From a virus: DNA of 27,981 bases. Of this stretch, positions 16,723 to 25,288 are shown in pieces. Each line of letters begins with the position of its first letter. The first letter of the stretch is position 1. Below the pieces are notes generated by a model. That model did not search any database. It worked only from the letters and a program-made list of their open reading frames with translations, and was not told the origin of the DNA. The stretch spans positions 1 to 27,981 of IMG/VR virus record IMGVR_UViG_3300042484_002270; one strand, 5' to 3'. A program made the position numbers and the translations under genes.

Positions 16723-17583
16723 ATGAGTTCATTAGACGCCGTATTGGCACAGTACGAAAAAACACAAAATGCATCGGGCGGGGCCCAAAGTAAAATGTCG
16801 CAAGACGAAAGAATGAAAAGGTATTTCGCTTTAATCCTTGGGGATAAAGAGAAGTCAGGTCAGAGAAGAGTAAGAATTCTTCCTACCACAGATGGTTCTT
16901 CACCATTCAAAGAAGCATGGTACCACGAAATCCAAGTAGGTGGCCAATGGCAAAAGTTCTACGACCCAGGTAAGAACGATAACGAACGTTCACCTTTAAA
17001 CGAGGTTTACGAAGAGTTAATTGCAACAGGTAAAGAGTCTGACAAATTGTTAGCAGCTCAATACCGTTCTCGTAAATTTTATATCGTTAAGGTTATCGAC
17101 AGAGACCACGAAGAAGATGGTCCAAAATTTTGGAGATTCAAACACAATTACAAGAATGATGGTATCTTAGATAAAATCATTCCAATTTGGAGAAACAAAG
17201 GTGATATCACTGACGCTGAAAAAGGCCGTGACTTAATCATTGAGTTATCTAAAGCTAAAACTCCAAAAGGTAAGGAGTACACAACTGTATCTACAATTAT
17301 GTACGACGACCCAGCTCCTGTTCATACAGACGCGGCACAAGCAAGTGCATGGATTAATAATGAGTTAACTTGGTTAGATGTTTATTCTAAAAAACCTATT
17401 GACTACCTTGAAGCGATTGCTCGTGGAGAGACTCCAAAATGGGATACTGAAAAGGGTGGATATGTTTACGAAAGTAATTCAGTGGCTACCGAGTCTTTTG
17501 GTGGTGGAACTTCTAAATCTACACCAGCTGTAACTTTAGACCCACAATCGGATGACGAACCAGACGGAGATTTACCGTTCTAA
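16723..17583 (+). CDS. 32: Single-stranded DNA-binding protein, T4 gp32-like
   Basis: This 286-residue protein (T4 gp32 has 301) coats single-stranded DNA during replication and recombination and recruits other replication proteins. The N-terminal region has a basic patch (DERMKRYF). The core has RRVRILPTTDG, PFKEAWYHEI, YRSRKFYIVKVIDRD and PKFWRFKHNYK, all typical of the gp32 OB-fold. The tail is acidic and ends in DDEPDGDLPF, the usual partner-binding tail. The protein has no cysteine at all, so the zinc-binding loop of T4 gp32 (one His, three Cys) cannot form; that loop reads FYDPGKNDNERSPLNE here. The gene has its own promoter and terminators on both sides. Its codons are richer in C-ending forms (TTC, TAC, GAC, ATC) than the structural genes, consistent with high expression. 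The A/U-rich leader could allow self-repression as in T4 (inference). Confidence 0.88.
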   Translation: MSSLDAVLAQYEKTQNASGGAQSKMSQDERMKRYFALILGDKEKSGQRRVRILPTTDGSSPFKEAWYHEIQVGGQWQKFYDPGKNDNERSPLNEVYEELIATGKESDKLLAAQYRSRKFYIVKVIDRDHEEDGPKFWRFKHNYKNDGILDKIIPIWRNKGDITDAEKGRDLIIELSKAKTPKGKEYTTVSTIMYDDPAPVHTDAAQASAWINNELTWLDVYSKKPIDYLEAIARGETPKWDTEKGGYVYESNSVATESFGGGTSKSTPAVTLDPQSDDEPDGDLPF

Positions 17584-17591
17584 TTTATAAC

Positions 17592-17624
17592 AAGGGTGGG
17601 AATCCCCCACCCTTTAATTTTTTT
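17592..17624 (+). terminator. Intrinsic terminator after gp32
   Basis: A 9-bp GC-rich stem, AAGGGTGGG (17592-17600) with CCCACCCTT (17606-17614), encloses a 5-base loop (AATCC) and is followed after AA by seven T (17618-17624; TAA then the run). It is the strongest terminator in the window and lies 6 bases before the next start codon. Confidence 0.88.
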
Positions 17625-17629
17625 ATAAC

Positions 17630-17923
17630 ATGACGTTTAAAGAAGAAATTGACTTACAGTTAAAAGACAATAAAATGTTGTCCTATGAAATCTTGAGTCA
17701 ACTAAAAGACAAAGGATACTTCTCAGGTAGAGGTAAGCAAATCGGTGATACTGTTTTGTTTGGTATGTTAAAAGAAGAAAGTGAAGAAGGAGAATTAAAT
17801 CTAAGATTAATAACTTTTCACGAAGAGGAGATAGGAGTTTTATATGAAGAAGATAATTTTTTCTATAATAAAACAAAGGCAAATAAATTACCGAATATTA
17901 AAAGAATAGAAAATGGCAATTAA
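17630..17923 (+). CDS. Small acidic protein between gp32 and uvsX, function unknown
   Basis: This is a 97-residue soluble protein rich in Glu and Lys. It begins with helices (FKEEIDLQL, MLSYEILSQLKDKGYF), followed by a Gly/Arg turn (SGRGKQIGD) and a strand-rich half with the acidic stretch KEESEEGEL. I do not recognise the family. The ATG has no Shine-Dalgarno motif and lies directly after the terminator T-run. The end overlaps the uvsX start by 11 bases, so it is likely translationally coupled to the recombinase. Location suggests a helper of recombination or replication, but nothing in the sequence proves it. Confidence 0.65.
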   Translation: MTFKEEIDLQLKDNKMLSYEILSQLKDKGYFSGRGKQIGDTVLFGMLKEESEEGELNLRLITFHEEEIGVLYEEDNFFYNKTKANKLPNIKRIENGN

Positions 17924-18914
17924 GAAAAATGATTTTAAGTCTATCAAAGACAAATTCTCGACTTCAGCAAAATATAAACCTCAAAGGTTTTTTGACTTAG
18001 GTCCTGATTTCTTAGATGCAGTTGGTTTACCAGGTCCTGCTGTAGGACACTTGAATATGTTACTTGGTCACTCAGATACAGGTAAGACAACAGCACTTGT
18101 AAAGACTGCGGTTGATGCTCAAAAGAAAGGTATTCTTCCTGTGTTTATTATTACAGAACAAAAATGGTCATTTGAACACGCCAAATTAATGGGGTTTGAT
18201 TGTAATGAAGTAGTTGATGAAGAAACGGGTGAGTTAGATTGGGATGGTTTTTACATCTTCAACAATAACTTCAACTACATCGAACAAATCACCGACTACA
18301 TCAACAACTTGTTAGACGAACAAGAGAAAGGTAACCTTGACTACAGTTTGTTATTCTTATGGGACTCAGTTGGTTCTGTACCATGTAAGATGACATTCGA
18401 AGGTAAAGGTGGTAAACAACACAATGCAAGTACTTTAGCCGACAAGATTGGTATGGGTATTAACCAAAGAATTTCAGGGTCTCGTAAATCAGATTCAAAG
18501 TATGAAAACACTCTGGTTATTGTTAACCAACCATGGGTAGAATTACCTGACAATCCATTTGGACAACCAAAGATTAAAGCTAAAGGTGGTGAGGCCATTT
18601 GGTTAAACTCATCATTAGTGTTCTTATTCGGAAACCAAAAAGGTGCGGGTACAACTAAAATTACCGCAACAAAAGATAAGAGAACTATTAAGTTTGCATC
18701 AAGAACAAAAGTTTCTGTAATGAAGAACCACATCAATGGATTGGGTTATGAAGATGGAAAGATTATTGTTACACCACACGGATTCATTGCAGGTAAAGAA
18801 GCTGCGGAAGAGAAAACTTCAATTGAAAAATACAAAAAAGAATACGCAGACTATTGGAAAGATATCATTGGAACCGATGGCGATTTTGATTTGAAAGAAG
18901 AAAAAGAAGATTAG
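17913..18914 (+). CDS. uvsX: UvsX/RecA-like recombinase
   Basis: This 333-residue ATP-dependent strand-exchange protein forms filaments on single-stranded DNA in recombination-dependent replication and repair. The Walker A motif is GHSDTGKT at residues 52-59 and the Walker B is LLFLWDSVGS with Asp near residue 151. ITEQKWSFEHAKLMGF and TLADKIGMGINQRI follow the UvsX core pattern. The DNA-binding loop region contains GGKQHNASTLADK. It is shorter than T4 UvsX (about 390), mainly at the termini. The C-terminus is acidic and Lys-rich (DFDLKEEKED), as in many RecA-type proteins. It overlaps the preceding small gene by 11 bases and is followed by the exonuclease gene. There is no visible promoter of its own, so it must be read from upstream past the terminator or from a phage-specific promoter. 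Confidence 0.88.
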   Translation: MAIKKNDFKSIKDKFSTSAKYKPQRFFDLGPDFLDAVGLPGPAVGHLNMLLGHSDTGKTTALVKTAVDAQKKGILPVFIITEQKWSFEHAKLMGFDCNEVVDEETGELDWDGFYIFNNNFNYIEQITDYINNLLDEQEKGNLDYSLLFLWDSVGSVPCKMTFEGKGGKQHNASTLADKIGMGINQRISGSRKSDSKYENTLVIVNQPWVELPDNPFGQPKIKAKGGEAIWLNSSLVFLFGNQKGAGTTKITATKDKRTIKFASRTKVSVMKNHINGLGYEDGKIIVTPHGFIAGKEAAEEKTSIEKYKKEYADYWKDIIGTDGDFDLKEEKED

Positions 18915-18945
18915 TATATATTGTTTCACAATTTAAATCACGGAT

Positions 18946-19947
18946 GTGATTAAGACATTATTAGTAGACGGAGACAATCTGTTTAAAATTGGATTTCACG
19001 GAGTTAGAGGGATGTATGATGGGGGTGACCACTTAGGTGGCATCTACCACTTCATTAACATCATAAAAAAGTTTCTTGAAGAACATAACTTGGATAAAGT
19101 TGTTGTCTTTTGGGACGGAGACTCGAACTCATCTATTAGGAAAACGATTTATCCACAATACAAGGCGAATAGAAAAAGGGACATGAACGAGTATAAGTAC
19201 GAGTCATACCTTCAACAAAAATCTCGAGTTAAACAATACCTCGAGGAGATATTCGTACGCCAAGTTGAAATGATAAACAACGAGGCTGATGACCTGATAG
19301 CTTACTACTGTAAAGTATCAAATGAGGAGGATATCATTATCTTCTCTGCAGATAAAGACTTAACACAACTCATATCAGAAAGAGTTACCATATATTCTCC
19401 AATCTCAAAACAATATTTTAAGAACGGAGATATGATAACTATCAATAAGGTTGACATACCACATTATAATGTTTTAGTTACCAAAATTTTCACAGGAGAC
19501 AAGTCCGACAATATCGATGGTATTGAAGGGTTGGGGGAAAAGACTTTATTAAAGTTCTTTCCTGAATTACATGAAAAACCCTGTACTATGGAAGAATTAC
19601 TCTATATTGCACGAAATAACGAGCAAAAGAAAAAACCAAAAGCTCTTGAGAATATTTTGACTGGTAAGACAAAAAATGGTATACTTGGTGAGGAGTTCTA
19701 TAATACAAATAAAAAGATTGTAGACCTTGAGAACCCACTTATTACCGATGAAGGTAAAGAACTCGTAAAACAAATACACACCGATACAATTGACCCCACA
19801 GATAGAGGATACAAAAACTTAATGAGAATGATGATGGAGGATGGCCTCTTTAAGTACCTCCCCAAGAACGACGAGGCTTGGGTAAATTTCCTCAAACCAT
19901 TTATGAAATTAACACGAAAAGAAAAACGTAATACAAACAAAAATTAA
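18946..19947 (+). CDS. rnh: 5'-3' exonuclease / flap endonuclease (T4 RNase H-like)
   Basis: This 333-residue nuclease of the PIN/FEN family removes RNA primers and 5' flaps on the lagging strand. Metal-binding acidic residues are in place: D8 and D10 (LLVDGDN), D57/D59 (FWDGDS), E113/D115/D116 (NNEADDL), D136/D138 (SADKD) and D185/D188 (GDKSDN). The basic arch residues are in SIRKTIYPQYKANR. A helix-hairpin-helix follows (IEGLGEKTLLKFF, about 193-205). T4 RNase H has 305 residues. The start is GTG at 18946. The ATG two bases earlier runs straight into TGA (ATGTGA), and an in-frame TAA at 18934 blocks a longer form. It lies between uvsX and gp41, fitting a replication role. Confidence 0.85.
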   Translation: MIKTLLVDGDNLFKIGFHGVRGMYDGGDHLGGIYHFINIIKKFLEEHNLDKVVVFWDGDSNSSIRKTIYPQYKANRKRDMNEYKYESYLQQKSRVKQYLEEIFVRQVEMINNEADDLIAYYCKVSNEEDIIIFSADKDLTQLISERVTIYSPISKQYFKNGDMITINKVDIPHYNVLVTKIFTGDKSDNIDGIEGLGEKTLLKFFPELHEKPCTMEELLYIARNNEQKKKPKALENILTGKTKNGILGEEFYNTNKKIVDLENPLITDEGKELVKQIHTDTIDPTDRGYKNLMRMMMEDGLFKYLPKNDEAWVNFLKPFMKLTRKEKRNTNKN

Positions 19948-19950
19948 AAC

Positions 19951-20403
19951 ATGAGAGAGCAAGACAGCACAAAAATGGAATTCCTTTTGACATTGAATGA
20001 CAACATTGTAGTTCAAAGATTCTTCAACGTTAGAGGGTATACCCCGAAAGCGAAAAACTCGATGGAGTTATATGAATTCATCCTGAGTTTGAAAAATGAA
20101 TTACAATATGCCTTGAAAATGAAGACAGTAATTTACATGATGGACAACAGAGATGCAATTGAGCATGACCCATCAATTATGAACACATCTTATACGGATG
20201 GTCCTGAAATTTTTAACATTTATGTTAAAGTTGGAGAACAGACAATTTGTCATAGAGTTTTTGACGGAAAATTTTATCCACCAAAAGTTCGTTATACAGT
20301 GGACGTAAGACCATTTTTAAAAGAGGTTCTTCGCGAGTTAACTGACATTTTTTCAAACAACAAATTAACTTACGAATATTTGGAATTTGACCTTAGCAAG
20401 TAA
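19951..20403 (+). CDS. Unknown protein in the replication operon
   Basis: This is a 150-residue soluble protein without recognisable motif. Two strand-rich parts (MEFLLTLNDNIVVQRFFNV; EIFNIYVKVGEQTICHRVF) flank a Met-rich helix (LYEFILSLKNELQYALKMK), and the C-terminal half has VRYTVDVRPFLKEVLRELTD. It starts 3 bases after the exonuclease stop and so shares its transcript. A second ATG at 19975 (before EFLLTLND) is an equally plausible start. The position between the exonuclease and the helicase makes a replication accessory role possible, but this is not shown by the sequence. Confidence 0.62.
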   Translation: MREQDSTKMEFLLTLNDNIVVQRFFNVRGYTPKAKNSMELYEFILSLKNELQYALKMKTVIYMMDNRDAIEHDPSIMNTSYTDGPEIFNIYVKVGEQTICHRVFDGKFYPPKVRYTVDVRPFLKEVLRELTDIFSNNKLTYEYLEFDLSK

Positions 20404-20441
20404 CTATTTAATTAATACGAGGGATAATTTTAAAACAATAT

Positions 20442-21827
20442 ATGAACAAAAATTTCGATTATTTAGGTAATACATTTCAGATACAACTACTGAATCAGAT
20501 AGTTGTAGACAAAGACTTTTCATCGTCTATTATGGACGTGATTGAGTCATCGTACTTTGACAACAAGTACTTTAAAATCATCTTGCAGATGATAAAAGAA
20601 TACTATGTAAAGTATGAATCAACTCCTAATTTTGAAACTCTTGACCAAATTGTTAAATCAGAAATTACACAAGAAATTGTTGCAAAAGTGGTCTTAGATA
20701 CCTTGAAACAGGTAAAAGACGCGCCTTTTGAAGGAACTGTATTTGTTCAGGAAAAGGCTTTAAAGTTCTGTAAACAACAAGAACTTCAAAAGGCTATGGA
20801 CAAGGCTCAGAAGATTATTACTGAGGGTGATTTTGAGTCTTATGATAAAGTTGAGGGATTAGTGAGAAACGCGTTACAAGTTGGTGAAATTGACAAAGGA
20901 CAAACGGATATTTTTGATAACTTGGATACCGTATTAGAAGAAGATTATAGACATCCAATTCCAATGGGGATTGCGGGAATTGACAGACTACTTAAAGGTG
21001 GTTTAGCTAAGGGTGAGATAGGTGTAATCCTTGCACCAACTGGTGTTGGTAAAACTACTATCTTAACCAAGATTGCAAACACTGCATTTAACTTAGGATA
21101 CAATGTCCTTCAAGTATTTTTTGAGGATAACCCTAAGATTATTCAGAGAAAACACTTCACACTTTGGACAGGAATTGAACCAGACAATTTGGTGAAAAAT
21201 AGAGATGAGGTAATGTCAAAGGTCACTGAGATTCAAGAGACTATGAAAAACAAATTGGTTCTTAAAAAGTTGGCATCTGATACTATGACTATGAATCAAA
21301 TCAAAGGTCAAGTAAGAAAAATGATTGCAGACGGAAACAAAATTGATTTAATCATGTTAGATTATATCGATTGTATATTACCTGAATCAACAAGTAAAGA
21401 TGAGTGGAAAGCTGAAGGTTCTGTAATGAGAGGATTTGAAGCAATGTGTCATGAGCTAGACTTAGTCGGATGGACCGCCACACAAGGTAATAGGTCTTCA
21501 ATTTCAGCTGAAGTAGTAACGACAGACCAAATGGGTGGGTCAATTAAAAAGGCTCAAGTTGGTCACGTAATCATCTCTGTAGCTAAGACCCTCCAACAAA
21601 AAGAAATGAACCTCGCAACTATTGCAATAACAAAATCTCGTCTAGGTAAAGACGGAGTAGTTTTTGAGAATTGTAAATTTAACAATGAGTTACTTGAAAT
21701 CGATACTGAAAGTTCAGTTACATTCTTAGGTTTTGAAGAACAACAAGAAGAAAGAAAAAGAGATAGAGTAAAAGAGTTAATGGAGAAAAGAAAACAAAAA
21801 GAAGAACAACAGAAACAACAATCTTAA
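20442..21827 (+). CDS. 41: Replicative DNA helicase, DnaB family (T4 gp41-like)
   Basis: This 461-residue protein is a hexameric 5'-3' helicase that unwinds the fork and works with the primase. Its size is close to T4 gp41 (475). Residues 1-150 are the N-terminal helical collar. The RecA-like motor begins around residue 165 with HPIPMGIAGIDRLLKGGL, has Walker A APTGVGKTT (from residue 198) and Walker B LIMLDYID (Asp about 307). Then come GWTATQGNR and a basic ITKSRLGKDG, the arginine-finger region. The tail is highly charged (Lys/Glu/Gln from about 435) and could bind partners. A 38-base gap precedes it without a clear terminator; no primase gene is adjacent. Confidence 0.9.
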   Translation: MNKNFDYLGNTFQIQLLNQIVVDKDFSSSIMDVIESSYFDNKYFKIILQMIKEYYVKYESTPNFETLDQIVKSEITQEIVAKVVLDTLKQVKDAPFEGTVFVQEKALKFCKQQELQKAMDKAQKIITEGDFESYDKVEGLVRNALQVGEIDKGQTDIFDNLDTVLEEDYRHPIPMGIAGIDRLLKGGLAKGEIGVILAPTGVGKTTILTKIANTAFNLGYNVLQVFFEDNPKIIQRKHFTLWTGIEPDNLVKNRDEVMSKVTEIQETMKNKLVLKKLASDTMTMNQIKGQVRKMIADGNKIDLIMLDYIDCILPESTSKDEWKAEGSVMRGFEAMCHELDLVGWTATQGNRSSISAEVVTTDQMGGSIKKAQVGHVIISVAKTLQQKEMNLATIAITKSRLGKDGVVFENCKFNNELLEIDTESSVTFLGFEEQQEERKRDRVKELMEKRKQKEEQQKQQS

Positions 21828-21849
21828 TACAAAAAAAATACAATTAATT

Positions 21850-22797
21850 ATGGAGAAAATTTTAGTAGAGAATCCTAACAGATTCGTCATATTTCCAATT
21901 CAACACGACGATATTTGGGAGTTCTATAAGAACCACCAAGCGGCATTATGGACAGCGGAAGAAGTTGACTTAACAAACGATATCAGAGATTGGAATAATC
22001 TTACTGAAAACGAACAATATTTCGTTAAAAATATATTATCATTCTTTGCGGCATCGGATGGTATTGTTAACGAAAATCTCGCCGAAAACTTCTATAGAGA
22101 AGTACAATACCCTGAAGCTAAGTTCTTCTACGGGTTCCAATTGATGATGGAGAATATTCATAGTTTGATGTATTCTTTATTAATTGACACGTACATCTCA
22201 AACGAAGAAGAGAAACACTTATGTTTCACTGCCTTAGATAACCTACCTGCAGTACAAAAGAAAGCAAAATGGGCTCTTGATTGGATTGATAACGCATCTT
22301 TCCAAGACAGACTTGTGGCTTTTGCTGCGGTTGAAGGAATATTCTTCTCAGGGTCATTTTGTTCAATCTTTTGGTTGAAATCAAGAGGAATCATGCAAGG
22401 ACTATGTAATGCAAATACTTTAATTTTTAAAGATGAAAACTTACATTGTGACTTTGCAATCCATTTGGTAAACAATCACTTAGAAAACAAACCAACTGAA
22501 AAAAGAATTAGAGAAATCTTATTATCTGCACTTGAAATTGAAAAAGAATTTATCACAGAATCTTTACCTGTTTCCCTAATCGGTATGAACTCAAATTTAA
22601 TGAAACAATACCTTGAATTTGTAACCGATGGGTTATTAGTTAAATTTGGTTGTAAAAAAGAATTTAACGTTGAACAACCATTTAAGTTTATGGAACAAAT
22701 CGCAGTTGAAACAAAGGGTAACTTCTTTGAGTCAAGAACGATGGAGTACCAAAAAGCAAAACTAAACGAAACATTATCATTTGATTCTGATTTCTAA
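21850..22797 (+). CDS. nrdB: Ribonucleotide reductase class Ia, beta subunit
   Basis: This 315-residue protein houses the di-iron/tyrosyl radical that starts reduction of ribonucleoside diphosphates. Metal ligands by motif: D40 (EEVDLTND), E101 and H104 (MENIHSLMYS), E162 (AAVEGIFF), E196 and H199 (KDENLH). The radical Tyr is Y108. The C-terminus SFDSDF is the tail that docks on the alpha subunit. The motif spacing resembles eukaryotic-type R2 more than E. coli NrdB (376 residues). It lies 22 bases after gp41 and 18 bases before nrdA, so both subunits are made together. The order beta then alpha is the reverse of T4. All key residues are intact, so the enzyme should be active; the product feeds phage DNA synthesis. 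Confidence 0.93.
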   Translation: MEKILVENPNRFVIFPIQHDDIWEFYKNHQAALWTAEEVDLTNDIRDWNNLTENEQYFVKNILSFFAASDGIVNENLAENFYREVQYPEAKFFYGFQLMMENIHSLMYSLLIDTYISNEEEKHLCFTALDNLPAVQKKAKWALDWIDNASFQDRLVAFAAVEGIFFSGSFCSIFWLKSRGIMQGLCNANTLIFKDENLHCDFAIHLVNNHLENKPTEKRIREILLSALEIEKEFITESLPVSLIGMNSNLMKQYLEFVTDGLLVKFGCKKEFNVEQPFKFMEQIAVETKGNFFESRTMEYQKAKLNETLSFDSDF

Positions 22798-22815
22798 TTT
22801 ACTATTTTTAAATCT

Positions 22816-25242
22816 ATGATGTCACTAAAAATTAAAAAAAGAGACGGGGAAGACGCGTCCTTTAATCCACAAAAAATATATAACAGAATTAAAAGAGCTG
22901 CTAAAGGTTTGAATGTAAATTCGGACGAAATCTTTATTAAAGTTATTACCTCAGTCCCAACGGAAGGTATTATAACAACTAAAGAATTAGATAAGCTCGT
23001 ATATGAAATTGCTGCGGCTTACACAGGTAGTCACCATGACTACTCAAGACTTGCATCTTCAGTTGCGATTTCTTCTTATCACAAAGAAACTGACCCAAGT
23101 TTCTCAAATACAATGCATACATTACACGTTGATGGTATTGTACATGATGAACTAATGTCAATTATTGAAAAATACGGTCCGAATAAAATTGATGAGGTAA
23201 TTAATCATGAAAATGATTATAATTTCGATTATTTCGCTTGGAGGTCATTACAAGAAATGTATTTGTTAAAGACACCTGAAGGTAAAGTTATTGAAAGACC
23301 GCAACACATGTATATGAGAGTCGCTCTATGGGTGACTAACACGTTTGAAGAGGCTGTAGAATATTATAATTCATTATCAAACCAACGTATATCAAAGGCA
23401 ACACCTATCATGATTAATGCAGGTACAAGAGTACCTCAATTAGCGTCTTGTGTGTTACATTATAACAACTCTGACTCGAGAGAAGGGTTATTGAAAACTT
23501 TGAATGACATCTCAACTTATTCTTCAGACGCTGCGGGTATTGGACTATCAATGTCTAACATTAGAAGTAAAGAAAGTAGAATTAAATCATCAGGAGGATT
23601 TGCTGGTGGATTGTTGAAGTACTTAAAAATAGTTAACGAGTCCTTAAGATTCTTTAACCAACAAGGAAGAAGACCTGGTAGTGCTGCTATCTATTTAGAA
23701 CCATGGCACAGAGATATCATGGACTTGTTAGAAATTAAAAAGAACACAGGTGCTGAGGAATTAAGAGCGAGAGATTTATTCACCGCATTATGGATTCCTG
23801 ATAACTTTATGAGAGCAGTTAAAGACAATCAAGATTGGTACTTATTCTGTCCTAACGAAATTATTAAAGCTGGTATCAAACCATTACAAGAATGTTTTGG
23901 TGATGAGTATGAGAAAAACTATCAAAAGGCGATTGATTTAGGTATTGGTAGAAAAGTTAAAGCTCAAGAGATTTGGTCAAAAATTATTGAATCTCAAGTA
24001 GAAACAGGAGTTCCTTATTTATGTGCTAAAGATAGTGCCAATAAGAAAACTAACCACCAAAACATAGGGGTGATTAAACAATCAAACTTATGTAATGAGA
24101 TTTATCAATATACTGATGAAGAGACAACAGCAATCTGTACGTTATCTTCTATAGTATTAAAAAACTTTATTATTGATGGTAAGTTTGATTATAAATTATT
24201 AATTGAGGAAGTTAGAAAAGCTGTAAGAGCTTTAAATAATGTTATTGACAAGAATAACTACTCAACTCAAAAAGGTTTAAAAGGAGGTCTTGAACAAAGA
24301 GCAATTGCAATTGGAACTCAAGGATTAGCGGATGTATTCTATTTAATGGATTATATTTTCACATCTGAAGAAGCTAAGTCTTTAAACAAGAATATATTTG
24401 AAGCTATCTATTTTGCGGCAATTACTGAAAGTAATGACTTGTGTAAGAAAGGTATTAGAGAACCATATAAGTTCTTTAAAGGGTCACCAATGTCAAAAGG
24501 TATTTTCCAATTTGATATGTGGGGATTAGATGAATCTGATTTATTTTTAAATTGGGAGAAGTTAAAAGAAGAAGTAAAAGAATATGGAGTTTGTAATTCA
24601 TTATTTACAGCGCAAATGCCAGTTGCATCTTCAGCTAAAATTACAGGTTCATTTGAAATGACCGAACCAGCTCACTCAGCTTTATTTAACAGAAGAGTTG
24701 TTGGTGGTGAGATTATGATTGTAAACAAGTATTTGATTAATGATTTTGAAAAAATTGGTGTTTGGTGTGAGGACTTGAAAAATGAAATTATTATGAACGA
24801 AGGTTCAATTCAAAATATTAATTTCAATCAATATCTTGACCCTGAAGACAAAAACTATAACAAGAAAGTTAAGAGAATTGAACATCTAATTCCAAAGTAC
24901 AAAACTATTTGGGAGATTTCTCAAAGAGAATTAATTGACATGGCGGCTGATAGAGCACCGTTCATTGACCAATCACAATCAATGAATATCTATATGGCAA
25001 ATCCAACATTGTCAAAGATTACATCTTCTCACTTCCACTCATGGGAGAAAGGTTTGAAAACTTTGTGTTATTATGTTAGAACTAAAGCGATTTCAACAGG
25101 AGCTAAACACTTGGCTGTTGATGTATCAAAAATACAAAAACCTAAAACAAATGTTGAGGTTCCTAAAGTGGACTATAGTGATATGAATTTACCACCAAAA
25201 CCTGAAGGAATCGAAATTGAATGTTTCGGTTGTTCATCTTAA
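22816..25242 (+). CDS. nrdA: Ribonucleotide reductase class Ia, alpha (catalytic) subunit
   Basis: This 808-residue catalytic subunit begins with an intact ATP-cone (residues about 4-92), so it should respond to dATP/ATP. Catalytic residues are visible: C212 (LASCVLH), N424-x-C426-x-E428 (SNLCNEI), C441 (AICTLSS), the radical-transfer pair Y752-Y753 (LCYYVRT), and the C-terminal redox pair C803/C806 (CFGCSS). It is longer than E. coli NrdA (761) and near the eukaryotic R1 length. No intein or intron interrupts it, although phage nrd genes often carry them. Two adjacent ATGs (22816, 22819) are equivalent starts. No thioredoxin or glutaredoxin gene is nearby. A strong terminator follows. Confidence 0.94.
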   Translation: MMSLKIKKRDGEDASFNPQKIYNRIKRAAKGLNVNSDEIFIKVITSVPTEGIITTKELDKLVYEIAAAYTGSHHDYSRLASSVAISSYHKETDPSFSNTMHTLHVDGIVHDELMSIIEKYGPNKIDEVINHENDYNFDYFAWRSLQEMYLLKTPEGKVIERPQHMYMRVALWVTNTFEEAVEYYNSLSNQRISKATPIMINAGTRVPQLASCVLHYNNSDSREGLLKTLNDISTYSSDAAGIGLSMSNIRSKESRIKSSGGFAGGLLKYLKIVNESLRFFNQQGRRPGSAAIYLEPWHRDIMDLLEIKKNTGAEELRARDLFTALWIPDNFMRAVKDNQDWYLFCPNEIIKAGIKPLQECFGDEYEKNYQKAIDLGIGRKVKAQEIWSKIIESQVETGVPYLCAKDSANKKTNHQNIGVIKQSNLCNEIYQYTDEETTAICTLSSIVLKNFIIDGKFDYKLLIEEVRKAVRALNNVIDKNNYSTQKGLKGGLEQRAIAIGTQGLADVFYLMDYIFTSEEAKSLNKNIFEAIYFAAITESNDLCKKGIREPYKFFKGSPMSKGIFQFDMWGLDESDLFLNWEKLKEEVKEYGVCNSLFTAQMPVASSAKITGSFEMTEPAHSALFNRRVVGGEIMIVNKYLINDFEKIGVWCEDLKNEIIMNEGSIQNINFNQYLDPEDKNYNKKVKRIEHLIPKYKTIWEISQRELIDMAADRAPFIDQSQSMNIYMANPTLSKITSSHFHSWEKGLKTLCYYVRTKAISTGAKHLAVDVSKIQKPKTNVEVPKVDYSDMNLPPKPEGIEIECFGCSS

Positions 25243-25248
25243 AGTAAT

Positions 25249-25284
25249 TAAATAATCCCGACCACCATCGGGATTATTTATTTT
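25249..25284 (+). terminator. Intrinsic terminator after nrdA
   Basis: A 13-bp perfect stem (25249-25261 with 25268-25280; core AATCCCGA/TCGGGATT) encloses a CCACCA loop and is followed by TTTT (25281-25284). It separates the replication/nucleotide block from the next baseplate block. Confidence 0.87.
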
Positions 25285-25288
25285 AATC

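Noticed and set aside
18921-18933. Short inverted repeat ATTGT-TTC-ACAAT between uvsX and the exonuclease
   Set aside because: Five A/T-rich pairs without a T-run; too weak to be called a terminator or operator.
22816-25242. Possible intein or intron in nrdA, a frequent site in phages
   Set aside because: The frame is continuous, all catalytic residues are spaced normally and the length fits the family.
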